Assembly: GCF_009905735.1 (NCBI RefSeq) | Contig: NZ_JAAALE010000004.1 | Location: 62,001-126,000 of the forward strand | Length of the DNA stretch: 64,000 bases | Direction of reading: 5' to 3' | Source of the DNA: Porphyrobacter sp. SLTP | GTDB lineage: Bacteria; Pseudomonadota; Alphaproteobacteria; Sphingomonadales; Sphingomonadaceae | Shown: positions 8,516 to 17,467 of the stretch, piece by piece | Layout: every line of letters starts with the position of its first letter | How positions within the stretch are numbered: the first letter of the stretch is position 1 | Translations under genes and position numbers: made by a program | The notes under the pieces: model-generated | Told to the model about the DNA's origin: nothing | Databases searched by the model: none | The model's input: the letters and a program-made list of their open reading frames with translations, nothing else

Positions 8516-9166
8516 ATTGGCGATGGTCTTGTCCAGCGTCAGCAACTCGGCCGACTGAGCGGGCAATTGCTGGCGGAGCGCGGTGCGCAGGTTTTCGAGA
8601 TCGAACAGCATCTCGCGCTGCGCCGGATCGGCGACCGTGCTTTCAATCCAGCCGATGCAAACGATCCGCGTGCCCTTCGTCACCGGCTTGACCTCGTGGA
8701 TGCTACCCGAGGGATAGAGCACCAGATTGCCCGCCTCGCCTTTCAGCTCCTGCGTCATACCGGCGGCGTGGATCACCAGCTCGCCGCCTTCGTATTCGCT
8801 GGGTGGCGTCAGGAACAGGGTGAAGGAAAGATCGGTGCGCAGCCGCTGCGCACCGCGGCCCATCAGCGCGTTGTCGACATGGGCGCCATACTTGCCGCCC
8901 ACGCCGGTCCGGCTGATGATCACCGGCGAGAACCGGCGCGGCTGCGCGGCGGCCTTCACCACGATATTGTCGGAAACCACCTGAGACAGCTCGTCCTGCA
9001 AGGCGCGGCCCGCTGGCGAGTTCATCGCCGCCTGCTCGTTACGCTTCACCTGCCGCGCGACCGATCCGGCGGTCTCGCGCCCGTCGCGCCATTCCAGCAT
9101 CGCGATCCGCTCGGCAATGGCGGCGCGGTGGTCGGCATCTTCGAGCGCGTTGATGACAAGGATCAT
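8489..9166 (-). CDS. piuC: Fe(II)/2-oxoglutarate-dependent PKHD-type hydroxylase (PiuC/YbiX)
   Basis: A 225-residue dioxygenase of the PiuC/YbiX family. The iron-binding facial triad is His96 and Asp98 in YGAHVDNALM and His157 in SGSIHEVKPV; Arg167 in KGTRIVCIGW should bind 2-oxoglutarate. Length and the C-terminal helical tail fit the family. PiuC genes characteristically sit with TonB-dependent iron receptors and are iron-repressed, matching the receptor and DUF6607 genes upstream on the same strand. A strong hairpin at 9207-9241 lies between this gene and DUF6607, so it may be transcribed by partial read-through. The substrate of PiuC enzymes is not established. Confidence 0.92.
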   Translation of the reverse strand: MILVINALEDADHRAAIAERIAMLEWRDGRETAGSVARQVKRNEQAAMNSPAGRALQDELSQVVSDNIVVKAAAQPRRFSPVIISRTGVGGKYGAHVDNALMGRGAQRLRTDLSFTLFLTPPSEYEGGELVIHAAGMTQELKGEAGNLVLYPSGSIHEVKPVTKGTRIVCIGWIESTVADPAQREMLFDLENLRTALRQQLPAQSAELLTLDKTIANLLRMWARS

Positions 9167-9206
9167 GGGTCACGCTCTAACGACTGGGCCGCCACCCAGC
9201 AAGAAG

Positions 9207-9241
9207 GCCGGCGGGAAGCGAGGACACAGCTTCCCGCCGGC
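9207..9241 (-). terminator. Hairpin after the DUF6607 gene
   Basis: A perfect 13-bp inverted repeat, GCCGGCGGGAAGC with its complement, around a nine-base loop. Read on the minus strand it is followed by CTTCTT. It lies 26 bases past the DUF6607 stop and about 40 bases before the dioxygenase start, so it could end or attenuate the heme receptor transcript. Confidence 0.7.
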
Positions 9242-9266
9242 AGGGGCATCGAGGATGGGGGGACGC

Positions 9267-10268
9267 TTAGCCGCCCTTGCGGGACGTGCCTTCCTCGATC
9301 AGCGCCAGCGCCTTGGCGCTCGCGGCTTCAGGGGTCTGCTTGCCATCCTTGATCGCGTCGGCGAGCAGCATCAGTTCATTGGCGATGGTGGTGCCGGCAC
9401 TGGCTTCCTGCGCGATGCGGATGCCGCCATTGGCCTCGGCCACCGCATCCCACTTCTTCCGCACGGCGTCCCAATATCCCTTGGTCTTGGCCCAATAGTT
9501 CTCGGCCGCGGCGACGTTGTAGCCATTGAAGCGCTCATAGGTGTTGAGGACATATTCCTGCACCACCGGGGCGGCCTCGCCCCCGTCCTTGGGGGTCGCC
9601 ATCTTGGTGTTGTCCTGCCAGTGGATCCAGCCGGTCGGGGTCAGCTGGTGGCGGTTGATGCCCATGTAATGGTCGTAGACCGGATTGCGGATCGCATCGC
9701 GCCGGGCGAGCGGGCGGGAAGTCCAGTTGGAACGCCAGCGGCGGATGCCCTGCGTCGTCTCCCACTCGCCCCACCCGGCATAGCGCGGACTGTCATCGAC
9801 CTGATACACCGTCTGCGACCAGCGCCCGGCGCGCATCTTTTCCGGCACGGCGGTCAATTCCCAAGTGTCACCGCCCGTGAAGGCGAGGATAGTTTCGGGC
9901 TGATATTGCCAGTCCTGCCGCCAGTGTTTGACGACATAGGGATTGGCGTCGTCCCCCGTCACTAGCAGGTGCTGGAGCACGATGCGGGTGCCCGTGTCCT
10001 CGATCACGCGAACGCTTTCGTAGCCGCCTGAAATCTTGCGCTCCAAGGGGGTGTAGCCTGCCATCCACGGGGTCGATTCCTGCATGTCGAAAGTCACCTT
10101 GAAGTCCCCCGCCATCGCAAGGATGGTCTTGCGATCTTCCTCGAAGGCGGCTTTGGCGGCCTCGGCGGTCTGGACAATCGGGCCATCGGCGAGCGCCGGG
10201 GCTGGGGCAGCAGCCAGCGCGAGCGCGGCGAGCCCGGATGCGAACAGGGTTTTGGTCAGTCGGTTCAT
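9267..10268 (-). CDS. DUF6607 family secreted protein in an iron-uptake operon
   Basis: A 333-residue protein with a signal peptide (MNRLTKTLFASGLAALALAA, cleaved after APALA). The mature part matches what I know as DUF6607, rich in Trp and Tyr (WRQDWQYQPE, GWGEWETTQG, HYMGINRHQLT). No catalytic motif is evident. ATG 10268 is preceded by GGAGG five bases away, better than the alternative start four codons earlier. Only 18 bases separate it from the TonB receptor stop, so the two are very likely cotranscribed. A periplasmic role in heme or iron acquisition is inferred from context alone. Confidence 0.85.
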   Translation of the reverse strand: MNRLTKTLFASGLAALALAAAPAPALADGPIVQTAEAAKAAFEEDRKTILAMAGDFKVTFDMQESTPWMAGYTPLERKISGGYESVRVIEDTGTRIVLQHLLVTGDDANPYVVKHWRQDWQYQPETILAFTGGDTWELTAVPEKMRAGRWSQTVYQVDDSPRYAGWGEWETTQGIRRWRSNWTSRPLARRDAIRNPVYDHYMGINRHQLTPTGWIHWQDNTKMATPKDGGEAAPVVQEYVLNTYERFNGYNVAAAENYWAKTKGYWDAVRKKWDAVAEANGGIRIAQEASAGTTIANELMLLADAIKDGKQTPEAASAKALALIEEGTSRKGG

Positions 10269-10286
10269 GGGGTCCTCCATTCAGGT

Positions 10287-12539
10287 TCAGAAGCGGTAGC
10301 TGGCCGAAAGGCTGAGGTTGCGGCCCGGGCGGGTGAAAGCATCGGCAATGCGGGCGTCCGCGACGCTGAGGCCGCGCACATCGGACCACAGGGCGTAAGT
10401 CTCGTCGGTCAGATTGAAGAGGCCCGCGCGCAGCTTCAGCCGCTCGGTCACGGCGTAGAAGGCGGTGAGATCGAGGATGGTCGACGCAGCGGGCCGCACG
10501 AACAGATCGTCGCCATTGGCCGCGCGCTCCAGCTCATTGGCACCCTTGCGGGCATTGTGGGTGAGGATCAACTCGCCCCCGAACCGGCCCGAAGGCGCGC
10601 GGTAGCCCACGCCTGCGACCATGTTGAACGGGTCAATCGTGTCGAGCGGCGTGCGGCTGCCATCGGGCGCCATCACATCGCCATTGGCATAGGCCAGCGC
10701 GACCCGCGCGTTCCAGCCGCTGTCCAGCTTCACCTCGCCGCGCGCTTCCAGCCCTTCGATTTCCACGGCGTCGAAATTGACGAACTGGTAAATCGCCGGA
10801 TCCTGCGGGGTGAAGCTGCCGCTTACCACCTGCTGGCTGATGAAGTTGTCGTAATCGCCCTTGAAGCCGGTCAGCTGGAGCGAAAACACCTCGCCCACAT
10901 AACGCGCGCCGACCTCCCAGCTTTTGCTGGTCTCGGGTCGCAGATCGGGGTTGGGGATCGAGGTGTAACCGCCTGCGATGAATTCGAAGAAGTTGTTCAC
11001 CTGGCTTGGTGTCGGCGCGAGGAAGCCTTGGGCGTAATTGCCGAACAGGATCACCTCTGGTGCGAGTTTGACGGTGACGCCCAGCTTGGGGGAGAGGCGG
11101 CTGTCGCTCTGGCCCGAAGCGGTGAAGGTCGGGAGCAGCGGATCGTCGGTCGGGTTGAGATCGTAGAAGTCGAACCGCAGCGCCGGGAACAGCGTCACCG
11201 CGCCGTCCAGCACACTGATCTCGTCGGCGACGAACAACCCGCCCAGCGTGAAATCGGTCGCCGGGAAGGCGCGGGTCGGGAATGTCTCACCCCGCCCCGG
11301 AACCGTGCCGCTGCGCAGTCCCTCCTGCCGGGTCCAGCTGACATCGCCGCCGATCGCAATCCGGTGCGCCATGCCGCCGAGGTCGAAGCCTGAGCGCACC
11401 TCACCCGCCGCACCGTAGACGCGGTTCTCGAAGGTGTTGAGCCGCTCACGATCCGGGGCGGGTGTCGCGGTGAGCGTGGTCCGCTCCTCAAACGCGAATT
11501 GCCGGTCTTCGGCGTCCTGCCAATAGGCCGAGAGGAAGGCGTATTCGATCGCGTCCTCGGGCGAACCGTCAAAGGTCCAGTCAAGCGAGGCGCGCAGCCG
11601 CTCGGTCGTGTCGCGGGCGTTAAGGGCGTCCACGGTCCACACCGGATTGGGGCCAAAGGTGAAAGCCGGGCCGACGCCGGAGAGCACCTGCGTTGCCACC
11701 GCGCTGTCAAGATATTCGCCCGTCAGGCGGATGCGATGCGGGCCATTGTCCCACACCAGCTTGGCGAGCACCGCGTCACTGCGCCCGTCCTGCGGGTTGG
11801 GCGCAGTGCGGGTGGGGCCTGTGCCGAGGGTCGTGCCCTGATTGTCGAGTTCACTGAAATCGCGGCGGGTATAGGCCACCATCGCCGACCAATTGCCGGT
11901 CTGCCCGGCCAGCGTCGCAGTCTGAGCGAATTCACTGTCGTCGCTGGAATATTGCGAGGTGACGAAGCCGCCGATGCTGGCGCCGGCGATGATGTCGACC
12001 GGGTCGGAGGTCACAAAGCTGATCGCGCCCGCCAGCCCGTCCGAACCATAGAGCGCCGAGGCCGGGCCGCGCAGGATTTCGACCTGCTTGACGAGGCTGA
12101 CATCGGCCGACCCGCCGCGTCCGGCATCCTGCGGGCCGAAGCTGAAGCCCTGCGGTGTGCGGATGCCGTCGACCTGGACCAGCACCCGGTTGCCGCCAAT
12201 GCCGCGGACAGTGAAACCCTCGTTGCGCGCGCGCCCCGTCGCCCCGATCGCCGCGCCGAAGCGGGCGGGCGCACGGCGGACCGAGACGCCAGGTTCGAAC
12301 CGGACCAGATCCTTGATGTCGGTCGCCAGCTGGTCGGCGATTTCCTGATCGGTGATAATCGTGACGGTGGCAGGCGCTTCCTCCTGCAACACCGGCGTGC
12401 GGGTCGCGGTAACCGTGATCCGCCCGGTTTGCTGCTGCGCTTCGGCCTCGGCTTCCGCTGAGAGATCCTCCGCCGCAGCGGGAACGGCGAGCAGAGCGAG
12501 GGGGGCGGCAGACAGGGCAAGTTTGTTGAAAAGGTACAC
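10287..12539 (-). CDS. TonB-dependent hemoglobin/heme-type outer membrane receptor
   Basis: A 750-residue receptor with a signal peptide (ends VPAAAED), a TonB box region (ITVTATRTP), a plug domain (VRGIGGNRVLVQVDGIR, VEILRGPASALYGSDGLAGAISF) and a beta-barrel ending in an aromatic residue (SASYRF). The FLAP...NPDLRPE segment near residue 500 corresponds to the FRAP/NPDL signature of heme receptors, which places it in the hemoglobin/transferrin/lactoferrin receptor family. The start is GTG at 12539; no in-frame ATG lies near. It heads an operon with DUF6607 and probably piuC, and Fur-like palindromes lie 50-95 bases upstream. It should import heme iron in partnership with TonB-ExbBD encoded elsewhere. 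Confidence 0.93.
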   Translation of the reverse strand: MYLFNKLALSAAPLALLAVPAAAEDLSAEAEAEAQQQTGRITVTATRTPVLQEEAPATVTIITDQEIADQLATDIKDLVRFEPGVSVRRAPARFGAAIGATGRARNEGFTVRGIGGNRVLVQVDGIRTPQGFSFGPQDAGRGGSADVSLVKQVEILRGPASALYGSDGLAGAISFVTSDPVDIIAGASIGGFVTSQYSSDDSEFAQTATLAGQTGNWSAMVAYTRRDFSELDNQGTTLGTGPTRTAPNPQDGRSDAVLAKLVWDNGPHRIRLTGEYLDSAVATQVLSGVGPAFTFGPNPVWTVDALNARDTTERLRASLDWTFDGSPEDAIEYAFLSAYWQDAEDRQFAFEERTTLTATPAPDRERLNTFENRVYGAAGEVRSGFDLGGMAHRIAIGGDVSWTRQEGLRSGTVPGRGETFPTRAFPATDFTLGGLFVADEISVLDGAVTLFPALRFDFYDLNPTDDPLLPTFTASGQSDSRLSPKLGVTVKLAPEVILFGNYAQGFLAPTPSQVNNFFEFIAGGYTSIPNPDLRPETSKSWEVGARYVGEVFSLQLTGFKGDYDNFISQQVVSGSFTPQDPAIYQFVNFDAVEIEGLEARGEVKLDSGWNARVALAYANGDVMAPDGSRTPLDTIDPFNMVAGVGYRAPSGRFGGELILTHNARKGANELERAANGDDLFVRPAASTILDLTAFYAVTERLKLRAGLFNLTDETYALWSDVRGLSVADARIADAFTRPGRNLSLSASYRF

Positions 12540-12589
12540 GCGAAGGGCATCCTGCTGGGGAGTGAACGAACCCCAGCCTGATGTTCTTA

Positions 12590-12634
12590 TTGCGAATGAG
12601 AGTCAATAAGGAATGCGAATAAGAATCGTTCGCA
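12590..12634. promoter_or_regulatory. Predicted Fur-type operator pair upstream of the heme receptor
   Basis: At 12614-12634 lies an imperfect 21-bp palindrome with arms TGCGAA and TTCGCA around an A/T-rich centre (taagaatcg). Directly before it, 12590-12610 contains a related half site, ttgcgaatgagagtcaat. The TGCGAATnAnAnTC pattern resembles Fur-family operators of alphaproteobacteria. Position just upstream of an iron receptor gene supports iron-responsive repression; the binding itself is inference. Confidence 0.6.
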
Positions 12635-12674
12635 ATATATATGCATGGCTCCACGGCCGCCGCATGCCCCGCCT

Positions 12675-13328
12675 TTACCGCCGCAACACCCCCTCAGAAA
12701 GCAGCCGGTTCACTCCGGCCGCGACCTCGTCCGGCGACATTTCCGCCCCGCCCCAAACCACGTAGCGCAGGCCGACAAACACGTTCATCCCCATCATCGC
12801 CCAGGCCTCCAGCTCGCCCAGCCCGTCGCGGAACTCGCCGTCGGCAGCACCCGCCCGCAAACGGTCGGCGATGCGGGCTGCGATGGTTTCGTAGTGCTGT
12901 CGGTAGCTGGCAGGATCGACGAATTCCGCTTCGTCGATGATCCGATAGACCTCCTTATGCTCGGCCGCGAAGCGCAGGAACGCCGCCAGCGCCGCGCGTT
13001 CGATCTCCAGCGGCCCCATGCCTTCATGCAAGGCCGAGCGCGCGCTCGTGCGCACCTTCTCGCTCATATCGGCGACCAGGGCGCGGAACAATCCGTCCTT
13101 ACTGTCGAAATATGTGTAGAAGCTCCCCAGCGCCACACCCGCCCGCCGGGTGATCGAGCTGACCGAGGCTTCGTGAAAGCCCTTCTCGCCAAACTCCTCC
13201 GCCGCAGCATCCAGCAGCTTGCGCAAGGTCCGCCGCCCGCGCTCGGTGCGCGGCGTCTTGGCGTCACCGCACGCGGCATCAGCCACCCCCGATGCGACTT
13301 TGGTCGCGCTGCTCTGAGTGTTGCTCAT
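12675..13328 (-). CDS. TetR/AcrR family transcriptional regulator
   Basis: A 217-residue repressor-type protein. Residues 27-75 form the TetR DNA-binding domain (RGRRTLRKLLDAAAEEFGEK, then SVSSITRRAGVALGSFYTYF with the recognition helix). The all-helical C-terminal domain would bind an unknown ligand. Its gene is divergent from the TonB receptor at 13451, and the 122-bp gap contains a palindrome (13386-13408) suited to binding a TetR dimer, so control of that receptor and of itself is likely. Downstream on the same strand is the heme receptor, but Fur-like sites intervene. Confidence 0.93.
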   Translation of the reverse strand: MSNTQSSATKVASGVADAACGDAKTPRTERGRRTLRKLLDAAAEEFGEKGFHEASVSSITRRAGVALGSFYTYFDSKDGLFRALVADMSEKVRTSARSALHEGMGPLEIERAALAAFLRFAAEHKEVYRIIDEAEFVDPASYRQHYETIAARIADRLRAGAADGEFRDGLGELEAWAMMGMNVFVGLRYVVWGGAEMSPDEVAAGVNRLLSEGVLRR

Positions 13329-13385
13329 CAGCTACTCCCTCCACGCTTTCGGTAGGCGGCACAAGACTCGTGCACAAGTCTAAAC

Positions 13386-13408
13386 TTGAAAGGTGGTTCA
13401 ACTTTCAA
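13386..13408. promoter_or_regulatory. Candidate TetR operator palindrome
   Basis: A perfect 7-bp inverted repeat, TTGAAAG and CTTTCAA, separated by nine bases, lies between the divergent tetR and TonB receptor genes. A TTCAA within the spacer gives a second, overlapping TTGAA/TTCAA pairing. It sits 42 bases before the receptor start, a place where a bound dimer would block transcription. Confidence 0.5.
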
Positions 13409-13450
13409 TATTGGTTGCAGCCACAAGAGGGCCAGGAGAGGAAACACCCC

Positions 13451-15781
13451 ATGACCATTACGCTTTACACGCGCGCGCTGCTGCTCGCCGGGACTGCCGG
13501 ACTTGCCACTTTCGCCGCGCCGCTCGCCGCGCAGGACAGCGCTGCGGATCTTGCCGCCGAAGCCGAAGCCGCAGCGGCCGAAGAAGACAACACGATCTAC
13601 GTCACGGCCCGTCGCCGCGAAGAACGCCTGATCGACGTGCCGCTGTCCGTCACCGCGCTGTCTGGCGATGATCTGGTCAAGCAGGGCGTGCAGGATCTCA
13701 CGCAGATTGCCCAGCAGGTGCCCAACATCACCCTCGAAGTCAGTCGCGGCACCAACACCACCCTCACCGCCTTCATCCGCGGCGTCGGCCAGCAAGACCC
13801 GGTCGCCGGGTTCGAAGCGGGCGTCGGTCTCTATGTCGATGACGTTTACCTCAACCGCCCGCAGGCCGCCGTGCTCGATATCTATGACGTCGAGCGGATC
13901 GAAGTGCTGCGCGGGCCGCAGGGCACGCTCTATGGTCGCAACACTATCGGTGGCGCGATCAAGTATGTGACGGCGGAACTGCCGGATGAGACCAGCGTGA
14001 AGATCCGCGGCACCTATGGTTCCTATGATCAGGCCGATCTGATCGTCACAGCCTCGACCCCGATCACCAGCGACCTCAAGATCGGCGCCAGCGGCGCGCG
14101 GCTTTCGCGCGGCGGCTTTGGCGACAACCTGACGCTGGGGACCGAGAACTACAACAAGGACGTCTGGGCCGCACGCGGCACCATCGAATTCGACAACGGG
14201 CCGGTGTTCGTTCGCCTGTCGGGCGATTACGTCAAGGACACCTCCGAAGCGCGTCAGGGCCACCGCTTCATCCCCAGCCTGCTGAGCAGACAGCCTGTGC
14301 TCGACAATGTGTTCGACACCCGCGCCGGGCTCAACATCGTCGATCAGGAAGTCGAAGCCTGGGGTGGCGCGCTGAACGTCGCAATCGAACTCAGCGACAC
14401 GCTGACCTTCAAGTCGATCACCGGCTACCGTGAGGACAAATCGACCACCCCGATCGATTTCGACAGCCTTGCCGCCGTCGATCTCGACGTGCCGGCGATC
14501 TACAACAATGATCAGCTGAGCCAGGAATTCCAGCTGCTCTATGAAAGCGACAGTCTGTCAGGTGTCGTGGGCTTCTACTACCTGGATGCCAACGCGTTCA
14601 CCGCGTTCGATGTGGCGCTGTTCACCACCCTGAACGGCTTGACCGCGCAGACGCTCGGCGATGTGAACACCAAGACCTGGTCGGTCTTCGGCGATTTCAC
14701 CTATGACCTTTCGGACACGATCAGCGTCTCGGTCGGCGGGCGTTACACCAATGACAAGCGCACCAGCACGGTGCTGCGCACCAGCTTCCTTGGCGGGTTC
14801 TCGAACCTGTTTGGCGGCACCGGCACCGCCTTTGCGGTCACCAGCAACTTCAACGGCAGCGCGACCTTCAAGGACTTCAATCCGCGCGCCTCGATCAGCT
14901 GGCAGCCGAATGCCGATCACAACCTCTATTTCACCTACTCGCAGGGCTTCAAGGGCGGCGGCTTCGACCCGCGCGGCCAGACGACCGCCTGCCGCAACGC
15001 GCGCGGCGGAGCCTGCACCGCGGACGAGGTGTTCGATTTCCTCGCCTTCGATCCCGAGACAGTCGACAGCTTCGAACTGGGCTGGAAGGCCTCGCTGCTC
15101 GACAACCGCCTGAACATCAGCCTCGCGGGCTTTCTGGCGCAGTACAAGGACGTCCAGATCCCCGGCTCGGTCGGCTTCGATGGCAATGGCGACGGGGTGA
15201 ACGAGAGCTTCATCGGCATCACGTCCAACGCGGCGAGCGCCGACGTCAACGGGATCGAGTTTGAAGGCAACGCGCTGGTCGGGGAAGACTTCGCGGGCGA
15301 AGGCAGCCGCTTCAGCGTCAACTGGTCGCTCGGCGTGCTCGATGCCAAGTTCAACACCTTCATCGACGCCTTCGGCCGCGATGTGGCGGATCAGCGCGTG
15401 TTCCAGAACACGCCGGACATCACAGCCCACATGGGCTTCAACATGGGCGTTCCGCTGGCTGGCGGGATGATGGATTTCATCGGGCTCGCCTCACTGCGGT
15501 CGGATGCGAGCCAGTTTGAAGTGCCCAACCCGTTCCTCGATCAGGACGGTTTCGTGCTGGTCGATGCGAGCATCATCTACACCTCGGACAGCGGGCTCTA
15601 TTCCATCGGGGTCCACGGCAAGAACCTGTTCGACAAGGAGTATATCGTTGCCGGTTACAACTTCGTGGCTGGTGGGGTTGGCGGTGCGCCGTTCGTGCCT
15701 ACGCTGGGCCGTGAAGGCACGCTGACCGGCTTCTACGGCGATCCGCGCCGCGTGTTCGTCACGGCGCAGATCAATTTCTGA
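13451..15781 (+). CDS. TonB-dependent receptor, substrate unknown
   Basis: A 776-residue outer membrane receptor of the sphingomonad/caulobacter type. It has a signal peptide (ends APLAAQD), a TonB-box region with IYVTARRREERLIDVPLSV, a plug (FIRGVGQQDP, YVDDVYLNRPQ, VEVLRGPQGTLYGRNTIGGAIKYV-like pattern) and a barrel ending in VTAQINF. The start at 13451 is preceded by GGAGAGG; an open frame upstream has no ribosome-binding site and would precede the signal peptide. Control by the divergent TetR suggests induction by its small-molecule substrate and not by iron. Receptors of this group take up diverse carbohydrates, lipids or aromatic compounds. Confidence 0.93.
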   Translation: MTITLYTRALLLAGTAGLATFAAPLAAQDSAADLAAEAEAAAAEEDNTIYVTARRREERLIDVPLSVTALSGDDLVKQGVQDLTQIAQQVPNITLEVSRGTNTTLTAFIRGVGQQDPVAGFEAGVGLYVDDVYLNRPQAAVLDIYDVERIEVLRGPQGTLYGRNTIGGAIKYVTAELPDETSVKIRGTYGSYDQADLIVTASTPITSDLKIGASGARLSRGGFGDNLTLGTENYNKDVWAARGTIEFDNGPVFVRLSGDYVKDTSEARQGHRFIPSLLSRQPVLDNVFDTRAGLNIVDQEVEAWGGALNVAIELSDTLTFKSITGYREDKSTTPIDFDSLAAVDLDVPAIYNNDQLSQEFQLLYESDSLSGVVGFYYLDANAFTAFDVALFTTLNGLTAQTLGDVNTKTWSVFGDFTYDLSDTISVSVGGRYTNDKRTSTVLRTSFLGGFSNLFGGTGTAFAVTSNFNGSATFKDFNPRASISWQPNADHNLYFTYSQGFKGGGFDPRGQTTACRNARGGACTADEVFDFLAFDPETVDSFELGWKASLLDNRLNISLAGFLAQYKDVQIPGSVGFDGNGDGVNESFIGITSNAASADVNGIEFEGNALVGEDFAGEGSRFSVNWSLGVLDAKFNTFIDAFGRDVADQRVFQNTPDITAHMGFNMGVPLAGGMMDFIGLASLRSDASQFEVPNPFLDQDGFVLVDASIIYTSDSGLYSIGVHGKNLFDKEYIVAGYNFVAGGVGGAPFVPTLGREGTLTGFYGDPRRVFVTAQINF

Positions 15782-15796
15782 AGGCTCTTTCCCCCG

Positions 15797-15830
15797 GGGG
15801 CGGCGGCCTCTGAATTGCCACCGCCGCCCC
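15797..15830. terminator. GC-rich hairpin between convergent genes
   Basis: A perfect 10-bp stem, GGGGCGGCGG with CCGCCGCCCC, around a 14-base loop. It fills the 65-bp gap between the end of the TonB receptor gene and the end of the small membrane protein gene, so it could act in both directions. There is no strong T run on either side. Confidence 0.6.
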
Positions 15831-15846
15831 TGTCTCCATTATCGGG

Positions 15847-16086
15847 TTACTGCTGGACGGGAGCAGGCGGCGGGGTGGGCTTGGTGGCCTGCTCCGCCGC
15901 ATTCTTGTCCATGACACGCTTGGCGACATAGCCGCCGACACCCAGCGCCACCATCGCGGGCAGGCTGACGCGCGAGATGATGAAGGGAACGGCGGTCGCC
16001 AGCACGACGCCGGTCGCCCCGCCCACGGCCGGATGCTGCTTTGCCACACGCGCGCCGATCGCGGCGCCAATCAATTTACGAATCAT
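15847..16086 (-). CDS. Small membrane protein with Pro-rich tail
   Basis: A 79-residue protein beginning MIRKLIGAAIG. Residues 5-50 are largely Gly, Ala and Val with hydrophobic stretches (ATGVVLATAVPFII, LPAMVALGVGGYVA) that may form one or two membrane helices. The tail TPPPAPVQQ is proline-rich. GGAGG lies ten bases before the ATG at 16086; the frame is open further upstream but without such a site. It is divergent from serS. The function is unknown. Confidence 0.65.
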   Translation of the reverse strand: MIRKLIGAAIGARVAKQHPAVGGATGVVLATAVPFIISRVSLPAMVALGVGGYVAKRVMDKNAAEQATKPTPPPAPVQQ

Positions 16087-16186
16087 TGTTGCGATACCTC
16101 CTGCGCAATCAACCCTCCGAAGCGCCGGGATGTTCCATGGCGATTGCGGCTTTTCTTGCCCAGCGTGAGCGGGCATAGCGCGGCCC

Positions 16187-17467
16187 ATGCACGATATTCG
16201 CTACATCCGAGACAATCCCGAAGCCTTCGACGCAGGCCTCGCCCGGCGCGGGTTGGCCCCGCTGGCCGCGCAGCTGATTGCGCTGGACGAAGAACGCCGC
16301 GCGGCGACCACGTCGGTCCAAGTCGCGCAATCGCGTCGCAATGAGGCCTCGAAGCTGATCGGCGCGGCGATGGCGAAGGGCGACAAGGACGCCGCCGAAG
16401 CGATCAAGGCCGAGGTTGCGGCGCTCAAGGATCAGATGCCCGCGCTGGAAGCCCGCGCCGACGAATTGGCGACCAAGCTGAAAGAGGCGCTGGAGATCAT
16501 CCCCAACCTCCCCGGCGCGGACGTGCCTGACGGCGGGGGTGAGGAGGATAACCGGGTCGAGAGCGAATGGGGCACGCCCCGCAGCTTCGACTTCACGCCG
16601 CGCGAACACGCCGACATTGCGCCTGCGCTCGGCATGGATTTCGAAACCGGCACCCGGCTCTCCGGCGCGCGCTTCACCTTCCTGCGCGGCGGCATGGCAA
16701 GGCTGCACCGCGCTCTCGGCCAGTTTATGCTCGACGTGCAGACCGGCGAGCATGGCTATGCAGAGTGCAACCCGCCGGTGCTGGTGGGCGACGACGCCAT
16801 GTATGGCACCGACAAGCTGCCGAAGTTTGCCGAGGATAGCTTCAACACCACCAATGGCCGCTGGCTCATCCCCACCAGCGAAGTCAGCCTCACCGCCAGC
16901 GTCATGGGCGAACTGCTCGACGAGAGCGTCCTCCCCATGCGCCTCACCGCGCTCACACTGTGCTTCCGCTCCGAAGCGGGTGCGGCGGGGCGGGACACGC
17001 GCGGGTTCATCCGCCAGCACCAGTTCGAAAAGTGCGAACTCGTCAGCATCGTGCGGCCTGAAGACTCCGACGAAGAACATCAGCGCATGACCCGCGCTGC
17101 CGAGACCATCCTCGAACGCCTCAACCTGCCCTATCGCAAGCTGCTGCTCTGCACCGGCGACATGGGCTTCGGCGCGCGCAAGACCTATGACCTCGAAGTC
17201 TGGTTGCCCGGTCAAGGCGCGTTCCGCGAGATCAGCTCCTGCTCGAACACCGGGGACTTCCAGGCGCGCCGCATGAACACCCGCTACCGCGTCGCGGGCG
17301 AGAAGCGCACCGAGTTCGTCCACACCCTCAACGGCTCCGGCCTCGCCGTCGGACGCACGCTGGTGGCGGTGATCGAGAATTACCAGAACGCCGATGGGAG
17401 CGTGACGGTGCCGGACGCATTGCTGCCTTACATGTGCGGAGTAACCCGATTGGAACCCGCCTCGTAA
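16187..17467 (+). CDS. serS: Seryl-tRNA synthetase
   Basis: A 426-residue class IIa aminoacyl-tRNA synthetase that charges tRNA-Ser (and tRNA-Sec where present). Residues 1-110 form the antiparallel coiled-coil arm ([20 protein letters not shown] onward) that grips the long variable arm. The catalytic core shows motif 2 ([25 protein letters not shown]) and motif 3 ([19 protein letters not shown]). Length is typical. The stop codon overlaps the surE start by one base (TAATG), indicating translational coupling; serS-surE adjacency is common in alphaproteobacteria. Confidence 0.98.
   Translation: MHDIRYIRDNPEAFDAGLARRGLAPLAAQLIALDEERRAATTSVQVAQSRRNEASKLIGAAMAKGDKDAAEAIKAEVAALKDQMPALEARADELATKLKEALEIIPNLPGADVPDGGGEEDNRVESEWGTPRSFDFTPREHADIAPALGMDFETGTRLSGARFTFLRGGMARLHRALGQFMLDVQTGEHGYAECNPPVLVGDDAMYGTDKLPKFAEDSFNTTNGRWLIPTSEVSLTASVMGELLDESVLPMRLTALTLCFRSEAGAAGRDTRGFIRQHQFEKCELVSIVRPEDSDEEHQRMTRAAETILERLNLPYRKLLLCTGDMGFGARKTYDLEVWLPGQGAFREISSCSNTGDFQARRMNTRYRVAGEKRTEFVHTLNGSGLAVGRTLVAVIENYQNADGSVTVPDALLPYMCGVTRLEPAS

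Noticed and set aside
15771..16188. Longer start (16188) for the small membrane protein
   Set aside because: The added N terminus crosses the serS promoter region, and the internal ATG at 16086 has a GGAGG ten bases upstream.
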